DNA of 64,000 nucleotides from Methanomicrobiales archaeon. Lineage in GTDB: Archaea > Halobacteriota > Methanomicrobia > Methanomicrobiales > Methanospirillaceae. Location of the stretch: positions 1 to 64,000 of the forward strand of contig JAAYCY010000010.1 of the NCBI GenBank assembly GCA_012729535.1, in the 5' to 3' direction. The position numbers and the translations under genes were made by a program. Below, piece after piece: positions 1 through 8,881 of the stretch. The notes below the pieces were generated by a model. It searched no databases, was not told where the DNA came from, and was given only the letters and a program-made list of their open reading frames with translations. The stretch's first letter is position 1, and the number at the start of each line of letters is the position of its first letter.

Positions 1-502
1 CCTGATCATCTCCTATATCAAACCGCTTAAGGATAATGTCCGGGCCGGTGCAGAGAAAAGCAAAGACCGGACAAAGAACAGGGTTAGAAATGGAAGTTTT
101 TACATTTGTCACACAAGATTTCAGGTCATTTACATGGAGTGAATAAGATTCTGAAATCATTGGCAGTTTTCCAGGATCCACATAGGATACCGCCCCACTA
201 CACCCGGAGAGGATAGTTTTTTTGGGGCCGGGAGAGGTAAAAATATTCGTTGTCAGAACACTGATCCGGTTTTTTTCAGCCCTGATAGATTCAATTTCAT
301 CAATATTCGATATGTAGAGTTCAGTAATGAGAAAACCGGTTACATATTCTTCCTGGTCTCCGGGAGCTAAAAGGACTGTGGCAGCATGCTTTCCATTAAT
401 AAAAATTGCTGTTGGAATCTCGTCATAAAACTGTTTTTTTTGAGCCGGTGATTTTTTGTCACGTGTTCCAGGGTTAGAGAGATCGATGACCTCCATTATC
501 AT
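1..502 (-). CDS. fdhD: FdhD-like formate dehydrogenase accessory protein (partial)
   Basis: The minus-strand frame is open from an ATG at 502 (a second ATG lies at 496) to the window edge, giving 167 residues of the N-terminal part; the 3' end is outside. The protein reads EIPTAIFING near residue 28, GFLITE at 56-61, SGCSG at 99-103 and RFDIGDD at the edge, which follows the FdhD order (EVPVAL, GFLxxEG, cysteine loop, eDIGRHNA). FdhD hands sulfur from a cysteine desulfurase to the molybdenum/tungsten cofactor of formate dehydrogenase. Only one cysteine is seen in the loop where many FdhDs have CxxC. It is divergent from the gene at 559. A divergent FdhD paralogue remains possible. Confidence 0.72.
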   Translation of the reverse strand, partial: MIMEVIDLSNPGTRDKKSPAQKKQFYDEIPTAIFINGKHAATVLLAPGDQEEYVTGFLITELYISNIDEIESIRAEKNRISVLTTNIFTSPGPKKTILSGCSGAVSYVDPGKLPMISESYSLHVNDLKSCVTNVKTSISNPVLCPVFAFLCTGPDIILKRFDIGDDQ

Positions 503-558
503 ACTTATTGCAATATTGAACTTAAAAAACAAGTACTAACCCAAACAATATTATTCAG

Positions 559-1104
559 ATGGCAGAATATAAACCAGAACAAGTATTACCAAATAGTATG
601 AACCGATTGCGTCATAGTTACAGATATCAGTTACAGGTAATCTTTATCATACTCATCATGGCAATCATTAGTTTATCCTCCCCGGTAGCAGGAAATACTC
701 AGGAAAAAACAGAGACCACAGGTTTTTCCATCAGTACAATCACCCTGAAACCAAATGAAACAATAATAAGCCCAGGAATTACTATTACCCCAATCGTAAC
801 AGTAAACAATACCCAGATGTATTCAAACCTAAATGCTACCCTTCAATTCTCAGCTCGACTTGGAAATGTAAACCTGTTATCAGACAAGAAGGAATGGCCG
901 GTTCCCCACGTTGGAGAAGAAAATACATATTTCCTGCGATTTACAATCCCTTCAATTCTACCAGGGGAGTATCAATTAAACCTATCAGCCATCTTGATTG
1001 AGGCAGATAATAGAACAGTAATTCCGTACACAAAAGCAAAGACAGTAGTACAGGTTACTCATCCAAAGCCAGGGTCTGGTTCTCGGGATTGTGGATGTTC
1101 ATAA
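559..1104 (+). CDS. small secreted or membrane-anchored protein, unknown function
   Basis: 181 residues. A hydrophobic segment at about residues 24-46 looks like a signal peptide or N-terminal anchor. The remainder is a beta-rich, Asn/Thr-rich domain that resembles an Ig-like fold in composition, ending in a Gly/Ser-Cys tail. I recognise no family. There is no good ribosome binding site before the ATG at 559, and the ATG at 598 would shorten the N-terminus to a more normal signal peptide, so the start is uncertain. It converges on the pseudokinase gene at 1127-3568, whose ectodomain is also beta-sandwich-like; a functional link is only a guess. Confidence 0.6.
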   Translation: MAEYKPEQVLPNSMNRLRHSYRYQLQVIFIILIMAIISLSSPVAGNTQEKTETTGFSISTITLKPNETIISPGITITPIVTVNNTQMYSNLNATLQFSARLGNVNLLSDKKEWPVPHVGEENTYFLRFTIPSILPGEYQLNLSAILIEADNRTVIPYTKAKTVVQVTHPKPGSGSRDCGCS

Positions 1105-1126
1105 TCCAGGTAACTAACAATCTATC

Positions 1127-3568
1127 TCACATTTCATCACTTTCTAAATAATCAGGTTCTTCTGTTACGTTCCTTAACTCTTCAAGAAAATTTTCTACTG
1201 ATGAGTACCTGTCACGTTTATACCGGGCAATAAGCTTATGAAAACTATTATCATATCGGGCTAATGAGTCATCTCCTACTGACAAACTAATTTTATCATC
1301 GCCCGTTTCAACATTTACACCCTCAGGAGGGAGGATTTTGCCAGTGACAAGCCAGTACCATATTGCACCAAGTAAGAAAATATCCGTTCTTTTTCCAGGC
1401 TTACCAAAAAATACCGGATCGATTTGTTCAGGAGTTCGTGCGAAATACTCCTCGCTCCCGCTCCCACCAACCCTCTTTAGCGATTCACGAATCAAGCCGG
1501 ATATTTTGGGAACCATCGGCTCATCCAGGAGGATATGTTTAGGAGAGAGGTGATAATGACGAACTCCCTGTTTATGCAGGTATGCGAGACCTTCAGATAT
1601 TTTTTCGATGAGAGGCAGCCAGACATCCTCAGGGAGAGGAACAGGAAGGTCAGAAAGGGATATTCGCTGTTTTCCTTCGTAAAAGCCCCCGGCAACATAT
1701 TCAAGTTCAAGCATCACAACCGGGGAAAACTCTGCCCGGAACATACGGAGAACATAGGGATGTTTGAGTTGATACAGCAGTGATATTTCTGTATACAAAG
1801 ATGAACCGATCTTTTCTGTTGTCGTGGGTATCTTAAGCGCCCGCAATTCGCCGTTATCATTCCGGCGTACAAGAATGACCGTTGCAAAGGGATCATCCCC
1901 GAGAACACGGATAGGCGTATATCTATCCAACAGCTCATCAGGATACCCGGGAACATTTGGTTTAATTTCTAAATCCTTTTTTTCTTCTTTTTTCTTTGCT
2001 GCAGAACGAATTTTGTTCAAAGCATCCAGAACGTCCTCATTTGTTGGATCTAACTTTAATATCTCCTCAAGTAATGCAGCTGCTTCCTCTTCAAGACCCC
2101 ACTTGAGAAGGATTTCTGCCTGGTTAATATTTGCCCCAATATTTCCAGGATCAGACTGCAATAAAGACCTGAAATATTCGTATGCCTTCTCTGCTACTCC
2201 CCGTGCCAATAGGGCAATTCCCCGGTTATAAGGGATTTTAATACTCCTGAAAAATTCAGAACCCTCAATCAGAATACGAAGCGGGAGAATTACTTCAGAA
2301 TTATCATCAAGTGGTTCAGATAACTCAATAGGCACTATCCCAAAACCGCCTGCTCCAATCTCCTGGTCTTCAACTGAAATTGCTTTTTCTGAATGATTTG
2401 AGACTCCAAGGCTTGCAGTTGCCGATCCTGGCTTTGTCTTAAGATCCTCAATCCGGACATCAATATTCTCAATCGATTGAGAAATGTTTTTTTTCTGCCC
2501 TTTTGACTCTTTTATTTCACCAGTGCTCTCTTTTATTGCAACCTTTCCCGTTTTTATGTTTTTTCCAGGGTCTTCCAGTCTGGAAGTGTCAGCACTTCCA
2601 GTGCCCCCGGGAGCCGCAGAAGTAACTCCATCAAAGAGTTTTTTCTTACTATGGACTTTCTCAAGAAGTTTTTTCTCTTCTTTTAACTTTTGCAACTCAC
2701 GATCTTCTGGTTCGTTCTCATCCTCTTCATCCCATTTTTCTTCCCTTTGCCGGCGTTTTCTTAGGCCATGGATACCTACAAATGCACACACACCAAGTAT
2801 AAGGAAAATTATTAGGATTAATGGAATATTTGCTTCAATATAACCAAATAAGGTACCATCCGATACAGGCCCTGCACGTTTGATTTCCACAACCGGAGGA
2901 TTTTGATCACCACGAACAAACAGGCGGGTCATCGCTCCCCGTTCAACATCAACCGGAAACATCTGCTCAAATGAATTATTCAAAACACGGATTTCATATC
3001 TACCTGGTTTTAAGTCATCAATTATTGCAGGGGTATTTCCATACGTAAAAGAATCAAGAAAAACCTTCATATCCAGAAAAGGGCTGTCAACAAAAACCGA
3101 GCCATTTACTGGGGATGAAATGCCATCAGTAGGTACAATTTCAACCCGCTTGACATATGTTTCAGTGACTTTTTGATCTCCAACAGCTGATCGCATCACA
3201 ACAGAAAATGAAAGATCATAGGTACCGGGAATCCCCACAGGTAGCAGAGTCAGGCCAAAAGTAGCCATCTTCCCGGGAGTAATATTCATATCCTTCGTTA
3301 ATTCAACAAATGAAGGGATTGCAGTTATTTTAGTGAAATCCCCTTCATATAAAAGACCGAATCTTCTCATTTCGTCTTCCCAGCTGACAAGTCCGCTGTT
3401 TCGAAATGTTACGATGACCGGGTAGGAATGGCCAGGAAGCATCCGATCAGGAATTGTATCACTAATAAAAGACGGCCCAAAACCAGGAATTATTTCCTTT
3501 TCTTGTGCATAGCATGCCGGAATAATGGCAGTGAGTAGTATTAATGCAATAATAATTCTGAAATACAT
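1127..3568 (-). CDS. membrane receptor with PEGA-like ectodomain, TPR and pseudokinase domain
   Basis: 813 residues. Order seen: signal peptide 1-21; outer Ig-like domain about 30-145; PEGA-like domain about 155-218; membrane segment 243-266; charged linker; TPR-like helices about 450-515; protein-kinase fold about 548-805. The kinase fold keeps the ATP lysine (ALK, 577-579), a helix-C glutamate (E594) and a late TPEQ plus TDIFLLG segment. The HRD motif is HYH (671-673) and the DFG position reads SGL after KI (690-692), so both catalytic aspartates are missing. It is probably a pseudokinase that senses surface ligands and signals by binding, not phosphorylation. It is tandem with a paralogue at 3691-5736. 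Confidence 0.82.
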   Translation of the reverse strand: MYFRIIIALILLTAIIPACYAQEKEIIPGFGPSFISDTIPDRMLPGHSYPVIVTFRNSGLVSWEDEMRRFGLLYEGDFTKITAIPSFVELTKDMNITPGKMATFGLTLLPVGIPGTYDLSFSVVMRSAVGDQKVTETYVKRVEIVPTDGISSPVNGSVFVDSPFLDMKVFLDSFTYGNTPAIIDDLKPGRYEIRVLNNSFEQMFPVDVERGAMTRLFVRGDQNPPVVEIKRAGPVSDGTLFGYIEANIPLILIIFLILGVCAFVGIHGLRKRRQREEKWDEEDENEPEDRELQKLKEEKKLLEKVHSKKKLFDGVTSAAPGGTGSADTSRLEDPGKNIKTGKVAIKESTGEIKESKGQKKNISQSIENIDVRIEDLKTKPGSATASLGVSNHSEKAISVEDQEIGAGGFGIVPIELSEPLDDNSEVILPLRILIEGSEFFRSIKIPYNRGIALLARGVAEKAYEYFRSLLQSDPGNIGANINQAEILLKWGLEEEAAALLEEILKLDPTNEDVLDALNKIRSAAKKKEEKKDLEIKPNVPGYPDELLDRYTPIRVLGDDPFATVILVRRNDNGELRALKIPTTTEKIGSSLYTEISLLYQLKHPYVLRMFRAEFSPVVMLELEYVAGGFYEGKQRISLSDLPVPLPEDVWLPLIEKISEGLAYLHKQGVRHYHLSPKHILLDEPMVPKISGLIRESLKRVGGSGSEEYFARTPEQIDPVFFGKPGKRTDIFLLGAIWYWLVTGKILPPEGVNVETGDDKISLSVGDDSLARYDNSFHKLIARYKRDRYSSVENFLEELRNVTEEPDYLESDEM

Positions 3569-3690
3569 CCGGATTAACCAGTTAAGAATCTGATCCGCAT
3601 TCTGCCTATTTATAATGCCCGATACTATCGGTTTGGAATTATCACCGTGAAACGAAGGTCTTTTTCCCCTTATTACCGATAACGATCCTT

Positions 3691-5736
3691 TTATTCACCT
3701 GGAAGGTTTTCCAAATCAGATAATAATTCACTTAACATAAAATACCGTCCGGTTTTTTTTCTGGATAGCATTTTTTGGATGATAGCATCATATTTTTTCA
3801 GATTTTTCCGGATTTCTGAAGGAAGAATTAGCTCATCAGGATATTCTTCAAATGTCCCATTCCTTCCGGATGCACGAAACGCTTCCGGGCTATAGGGCAT
3901 ATAGCCGGTAAGCAGCTCATAAAAGATCACACCGACCTGGTAGATATCGGTCTTTCTTCCAGGATTTCCATATTTTTCACTATTTTTCTGTTCAGGAGTA
4001 ATATATGCAGCGTCTGCATCATGAACATCAGAATCATTGATGGAAAAACCAAGCTCGTTTCTTCCTCTTGCAAAACCAGAGATTTTTGCCCTGAGCTGTG
4101 GAGTCAGCAGAATATCCCCGGTCTGGAGATGATAATGTCGGACTCCAATATCATGGGCATATTTTAGTCCATCAGCGATATCCCGCACTAACGAGACTGC
4201 ATATTTATCCCGGACTGGTTTTGGCAGTCCAGAAAGAGACGTATGGACCATCCCTTTGTAAGATACCCCACCGAGATATTCATTTTCCAAGTATGATATA
4301 TCATCAAGAAATTCTGAACGGAATAAATGAACGATATTGGGGTGCCTAAGTGAGCGCCATACTGCAGTCTCTTTTTGCAGAATTTCGCTCTCCTCCTGTT
4401 TAAGATTACCTACCTTTAATGCCCTTACTGCACCACTGTCCTTTTTCCTTACCTTGTATACACGGGCATAGGAATCCGACCCAGCAACACCCAGAGGTTC
4501 ATACCGATCCCGTAAAGAGTGGGGAAAACCCCACATCCCTTCCATCTCTTTTCCTTCCTGGTCAGGATCCTCCACATCAATTGTGGATTCATTTTCAAAA
4601 GTTTCAATCTTTTTTTTGGTGCCTGAACCATCTTCATGCGGTAATTTTTTGTCTCTGGCAGTTTTACCCTTTCCAGAACCTGCTGCAGAGGCACCTGTTG
4701 ATTTATTATTTCCAGATGCTTTCCCCTGTCCTGAATCACTGATAATATCGCCAGATTTTCCACTTTTCCCCTGCTCTTTGCTAGTCCTTCGGAATTTCAC
4801 TTTTCCATCATGAGATGGTGAAACGAGAATAAAGGGGCGGGCAATCCTTCGGATTGGATGATGCTCAGGAACACGATTGGTATTCATCATGAGAACCTGA
4901 AATCCGAGGAAAAGAACGACAATAGTAATTAAAATGAGGAGGAGATTGTCCAGGAACCATCCCAGCAGAGTGTATTTTTGCAGGTGTTCAATGGTCACAG
5001 ATGGTTTTTCATCTCGAGAGAGATCAACGAACACCCTGCTGACAGACCCCTGCTGTACCTGAACTTCAGTCCATTGTGACGGAAAACCAGGGTGATTAAT
5101 CGTTATAATGTATTTTGCAGGATTCAGGTCAGGTAGTATCAGGGGCGTTTTACCCTTTTCTTCACTTCCCATCAAAACAGTGGCATCTGATGGATCTGAA
5201 TCGATAATTATTGAACCAACTGAACCTGAAGAAACACCCTCTTTGGGAATAATGGTAATTTTTTTGGTGTAACTATTTGGAAACGGAGTGTACCTGTTCT
5301 CTCCCTTACGGGTAGACATGGAAAAACTCAGTTCATATTCACCTGGTTTATCAGGAGGAGTGAGAGTAAAGGGGAATTGGTATTCATTCTGTGTTTCTAC
5401 CTTTATTCCTGAAGGAATCTGAGAAAAGACAGGAACAACTTCAATTGAGGATTGCAGGCCCTGGTACATGAGTCCGAATTTTTCAACACCCCATTCCCAT
5501 GAAACCATGCCATTGTTTCGGTACGTAATTGTCACTGGATAGACGGATCCGGCTTCCAAAACATGCGGAATAGTGTCAGATACATAATTCCCCATGTAAT
5601 AGCCAACACCTGCAGTTGGATCTGAATTATAAACGTTATCCGCCCCTAATGCAGGACTAACCAGATATAGCAGAATTATGAGGATCAGTACAAAAATCCT
5701 CCAATGATTGGAATTTTCACCTGCTATATGTTTCAT
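3691..5736 (-). CDS. membrane receptor with PEGA ectodomain and pseudokinase domain (paralogue)
   Basis: 681 residues: N-terminal signal/anchor about 12-31, Ig-like domain about 55-165, PEGA domain 172-240, membrane segment about 262-283, a Ser/Gly/Lys-rich linker to about 395, and a C-terminal kinase fold from about 405. K441 (RALKV) and E456 are kept, but HRD is HYH (534-536), the lysine after it is Gln, and the DFG region reads KISGFARG (551-558) without the aspartate. It has the same ectodomain order as the neighbour at 1127-3568 but no TPR block. The shared HYH signature argues for inherited loss of catalysis rather than two accidents. It is divergent from the ligase gene at 5794. Confidence 0.82.
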   Translation of the reverse strand: MKHIAGENSNHWRIFVLILIILLYLVSPALGADNVYNSDPTAGVGYYMGNYVSDTIPHVLEAGSVYPVTITYRNNGMVSWEWGVEKFGLMYQGLQSSIEVVPVFSQIPSGIKVETQNEYQFPFTLTPPDKPGEYELSFSMSTRKGENRYTPFPNSYTKKITIIPKEGVSSGSVGSIIIDSDPSDATVLMGSEEKGKTPLILPDLNPAKYIITINHPGFPSQWTEVQVQQGSVSRVFVDLSRDEKPSVTIEHLQKYTLLGWFLDNLLLILITIVVLFLGFQVLMMNTNRVPEHHPIRRIARPFILVSPSHDGKVKFRRTSKEQGKSGKSGDIISDSGQGKASGNNKSTGASAAGSGKGKTARDKKLPHEDGSGTKKKIETFENESTIDVEDPDQEGKEMEGMWGFPHSLRDRYEPLGVAGSDSYARVYKVRKKDSGAVRALKVGNLKQEESEILQKETAVWRSLRHPNIVHLFRSEFLDDISYLENEYLGGVSYKGMVHTSLSGLPKPVRDKYAVSLVRDIADGLKYAHDIGVRHYHLQTGDILLTPQLRAKISGFARGRNELGFSINDSDVHDADAAYITPEQKNSEKYGNPGRKTDIYQVGVIFYELLTGYMPYSPEAFRASGRNGTFEEYPDELILPSEIRKNLKKYDAIIQKMLSRKKTGRYFMLSELLSDLENLPGE

Positions 5737-5793
5737 CAGACCACCTGAGAACAGAAGAAATGTATAAACATTTCTTGCACCTATGATTCAAAA

Positions 5794-7146
5794 ATGCACG
5801 CATCAGGATATCTCAGACCAGAAATTGAAATGATGAATTATCAGGATCTGGAGGCTTTAATTGATGAGCGTATTAGATACACAGTCCATTATGCTGCAGA
5901 AAATTCTCCATTTTATAAAAAATTCTTCAGGGAACATAATTTTTCTCCGGATGATATCACCAGTCATGAAGACCTGCTTGAATTGCCAGTAATAAACGGC
6001 CAGGTAATCAGGGAAAACCAACCACCAGTATCACCTGATTTTATGATGAAAAGTATGGACTGGAAGAAAATCTATACGATACATGAAACCAGCGGAACAA
6101 GCGGGACTCCAAAGAGTTTTTTCCTTTCCTGGGATGACTGGAAACGATATGCAGAAAAATATGCACGGATTTTTGTTTCACAAGGATTTGGGCCGGGGGA
6201 CCGCATGATCATCTGTGCCAGTTACGGGATGAATGTGGGAGCTAATACCATGACTCTTGCAGCTCGTGATGTTGGAATGAGTGTTATTCCAACTGGTAAG
6301 TGCACCTTTCCTATACGACTGATCCAGTCATATAGGCCCACCGGAATTGTGGGGAGTGTTTTCAAATTCATACGTCTGGCGCGGAGAATGAAAGCAGAAG
6401 GGATTGATCCGAGATCATCAAGCCTGGAACGCCTGATTATTGGGGGAGAGAGTTTTGCAGATGAATCCAGAAAATACGTCCAGGAACTCTATGATTGTGA
6501 GGTCTACAACAGCTATGGAAGCACAGAAGGGACCATGTGCGGAGAATGCAAGGCAGTATCAGGACTTCACGTCCCGGAAGACATTGTTCATCTTGACATA
6601 CATGATCCCAGGCACCAGAAGTTTTTACCTGACGGTGAAGAGGGGCATATTGTCCTGACAACCCTGTTAAAACCTGGAGAAAAATGTGGATCGTTACTTA
6701 TTAATTATGATACAGATGACACAACAAAGGTCATCAGTAGAAACCGGTGTCCTTGTGGACGCACCCACATGAGAATCCAGAATCCCTGGCGTGAATCAGA
6801 GACCATCCAGATCTTCGAGGTGCCGATTAACCGGATAGACATTGAACGTGCAGTATTCCAGCCGGAAAACCTTCCTTCCCTTACCGGAGAGTACGAGGCA
6901 TTTGTATACGGAGATGAAGAAAATGAAATAACACTCCGAATATCAGTTGAGGCGGAAGATAAGGATGCCTGCAGTGTCCATGATATCACAGATAGTATTT
7001 CCGGCACAATCCTGAAAGAAAAATCCGAACTGCAGGGAAGCTATGATGATGGAATATTTAAAATTCTCGTGCATATCACTGGCCCTGGAGAACTTGAACT
7101 ACACCAGGTACGGGGAAGACCAAAACGGCTGATTGATAGAAGATAG
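5794..7146 (+). CDS. phenylacetate-CoA ligase / coenzyme F390 synthetase family protein
   Basis: 450 residues of the ANL adenylating superfamily, PaaK branch. Seen: the phosphate loop SGTSGTPK (100-107), YNSYGSTEG (238-246), INYDTDD (303-309) and a CPCGR motif (319-323) typical of PaaK-type enzymes. Family members activate aryl acids as acyl-AMP and then CoA esters; methanogen members include coenzyme F390 synthetase, which adenylylates coenzyme F420. The sequence alone cannot separate these roles. Met13 and Met14 are alternative starts; the first ATG is used because the alignment runs from the N-terminus. Its stop lies 2 nt from the convergent end of cmk. Confidence 0.75.
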   Translation: MHASGYLRPEIEMMNYQDLEALIDERIRYTVHYAAENSPFYKKFFREHNFSPDDITSHEDLLELPVINGQVIRENQPPVSPDFMMKSMDWKKIYTIHETSGTSGTPKSFFLSWDDWKRYAEKYARIFVSQGFGPGDRMIICASYGMNVGANTMTLAARDVGMSVIPTGKCTFPIRLIQSYRPTGIVGSVFKFIRLARRMKAEGIDPRSSSLERLIIGGESFADESRKYVQELYDCEVYNSYGSTEGTMCGECKAVSGLHVPEDIVHLDIHDPRHQKFLPDGEEGHIVLTTLLKPGEKCGSLLINYDTDDTTKVISRNRCPCGRTHMRIQNPWRESETIQIFEVPINRIDIERAVFQPENLPSLTGEYEAFVYGDEENEITLRISVEAEDKDACSVHDITDSISGTILKEKSELQGSYDDGIFKILVHITGPGELELHQVRGRPKRLIDRR

Positions 7147-7148
7147 CC

Positions 7149-7685
7149 CTAATCCAAACGGTTTAAGGCAGTAATTGCAGAAGAAACAATACTTCCCAAT
7201 TGCTCAACAGTCCACATTTCAGTATCAAGCACCATGTGATAGGGAGTCAGTGACCCGATATCAATACCATAATACTGGTGGTAACGAAGGGCTTCACTCG
7301 CCTCCCGGTTTTCAGTCGCTGACATAGCTGCCTGCATGTCAGCGAACTGGTCACGATCAAGGATTCGTTTTACCCTGCATTCAAGTGAAGCTTTCAGCCA
7401 GATCTTCAGATCGGCCTGTGGAATCATCCAGCCAGACAATCTCCCTTCTGCAATGATATGGGGATTTGAAAGGACAATATCCCGTTGCCGTTCATCAATC
7501 AGCTTATCCACAAAAGGATCATTCTCACAAAACGCTCCGAATTCTGCCAGAGACATATTCCGTTCCTTTGCCATCTGTCTGAATACTTCGCCAGCTGAAA
7601 TGACATCAAAACGATGAATTTCTGCGAGATGATAGGTAAGTGAGGTGGTCCCACTCCCTGGAAGACCGCTTATTGTGATTCGCAT
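7149..7685 (-). CDS. cmk: cytidylate kinase, archaeal type
   Basis: 178 residues from the ATG at 7685. A P-loop, GLPGSGTTS, lies at residues 7-15, followed by helices and the arginine-rich lid of the nucleoside monophosphate kinase fold. It phosphorylates CMP/dCMP to the diphosphate. Start and stop are fused with the upstream EMC3-like gene as TGATG, so translation is probably coupled; a TTG one codon upstream is less likely. It is the last gene of the ribosomal superoperon, an order (secY-adk-EMC3-cmk) common in Euryarchaeota. Confidence 0.9.
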   Translation of the reverse strand: MRITISGLPGSGTTSLTYHLAEIHRFDVISAGEVFRQMAKERNMSLAEFGAFCENDPFVDKLIDERQRDIVLSNPHIIAEGRLSGWMIPQADLKIWLKASLECRVKRILDRDQFADMQAAMSATENREASEALRYHQYYGIDIGSLTPYHMVLDTEMWTVEQLGSIVSSAITALNRLD

Positions 7686-8290
7686 CAAAGGCCCCCAATG
7701 TCAAGGGCCTTCCTGATAACCTGTGAGAGAGTGATTGAACAAAGCATGTACCAGATAATCCAGGCTGGAGCAGGTCCTAGTATCAGATCTGTCAGGTGAA
7801 CCATACCAAAGAACGGCATGTTTATCATGGCATCATAATTGTTTAGACGAAATATAAGCCAGAAAAATATGGGGAGTGTAATCACCATGATATAACCCAT
7901 GGGTTTAAACTGGGCCTGGCTCATCTCCATCTGGTCCTTCATCATGTGGTCACGCTTGGTTTCAAGTTTTTTAATCCGTTTTTCATCTTTTGACAGCATC
8001 GCTTCCCGGTATTCTTTCTGGAACTCTTTCATCCGGTTCTGGGTCTCTTTCATCTTTTTATAATCAATCGTATATTTCTGGATAATAGATGAGTAAAAAC
8101 CAGTCATTGCAGAAAGAATGATGATAACAATGTAAAATGGAATAAAAAAAGTGTCCACAAGAGGACCCAGTACAACATTGAGGGTCGTACCGATGGTATT
8201 CCTGACTGACTCAATACTTGCTATAAATAACAGCCCCATTGCAAGGATCAGGGGCATCATACTCATTGTTGCAGATTTTGAAGATGCCAT
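7685..8290 (-). CDS. EMC3/TMCO1 (DUF106) family membrane insertase, YidC-like
   Basis: 201 residues with hydrophobic segments near 11-30, 46-66, 133-150 and 165-190 and a charged coiled-coil between segments 2 and 3 (about 72-125). This layout matches archaeal DUF106/Ylp1, the Oxa1-YidC-EMC3 superfamily, which helps insert membrane proteins beside the ribosome. Its place directly after secY and adk in the ribosomal operon supports a role in protein export. The ATG at 8290 sits 5 nt after the adk stop. Confidence 0.85.
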   Translation of the reverse strand: MASSKSATMSMMPLILAMGLLFIASIESVRNTIGTTLNVVLGPLVDTFFIPFYIVIIILSAMTGFYSSIIQKYTIDYKKMKETQNRMKEFQKEYREAMLSKDEKRIKKLETKRDHMMKDQMEMSQAQFKPMGYIMVITLPIFFWLIFRLNNYDAMINMPFFGMVHLTDLILGPAPAWIIWYMLCSITLSQVIRKALDIGGL

Positions 8291-8295
8291 TAAAA

Positions 8296-8868
8296 TTACC
8301 TGAGGGTCTGGACCATATCTTCAACTGCTTTTTCAAGCAGGAAGTCAGGATTTTTAATATATCTGACAGTACAGCCGGTAAACATAGCATAAGATGCTGC
8401 AACCGCACGGTTAAAATCCTGATGGTCCTGAATATCCCGATATCCCTCGATATCACGCACCCGGGTTGGATCAGATAACCTTCTCTTTAAAATCTGATCT
8501 GAATCTGTTTCAACAAGGATGATAATATCGGGTTTTAATTCCTTCAAAACCCATTCAGGAAGTCCGGCCAGAAAACCGGATGGTGTCTTTACTGATGCAT
8601 GAGTATCGATGATAACATTTCCATCGATCCGGGCAATCGCCTGGGAAGCCAGTTGCTGAAGTCGTTTTTGAGTATTTTTATCCAGTTTACGCATTTCATC
8701 GCGATCCTGGACCATATTTTCTTTTTGTGCCACTTCAAACATAAAGGTACCAAAATTAATACTCTGATATGGTACCCCTTCTTCCTCAAGCCGTCTGATT
8801 GACTCGGTAATGACCGAGGTCTTACCGACCCCGGGCACTCCGGTAATGATGACTTTCTTCCCGGTCAT
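8296..8868 (-). CDS. adkA: adenylate kinase, archaeal AdkA type
   Basis: 190 residues from the ATG at 8868. The open frame runs further upstream into secY, but family alignment begins at MTGKK. P-loop GVPGVGKTS at residues 9-17; DRDEMRKLD and DTHASVKTP segments match the archaeal AdkA family, which interconverts ATP, AMP and ADP and is distinct from bacterial Adk. It begins 14 nt after the secY stop (8882), within the ribosomal-export operon. Confidence 0.92.
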   Translation of the reverse strand: MTGKKVIITGVPGVGKTSVITESIRRLEEEGVPYQSINFGTFMFEVAQKENMVQDRDEMRKLDKNTQKRLQQLASQAIARIDGNVIIDTHASVKTPSGFLAGLPEWVLKELKPDIIILVETDSDQILKRRLSDPTRVRDIEGYRDIQDHQDFNRAVAASYAMFTGCTVRYIKNPDFLLEKAVEDMVQTLR

Positions 8869-8881
8869 ATTGAAATCTCTT

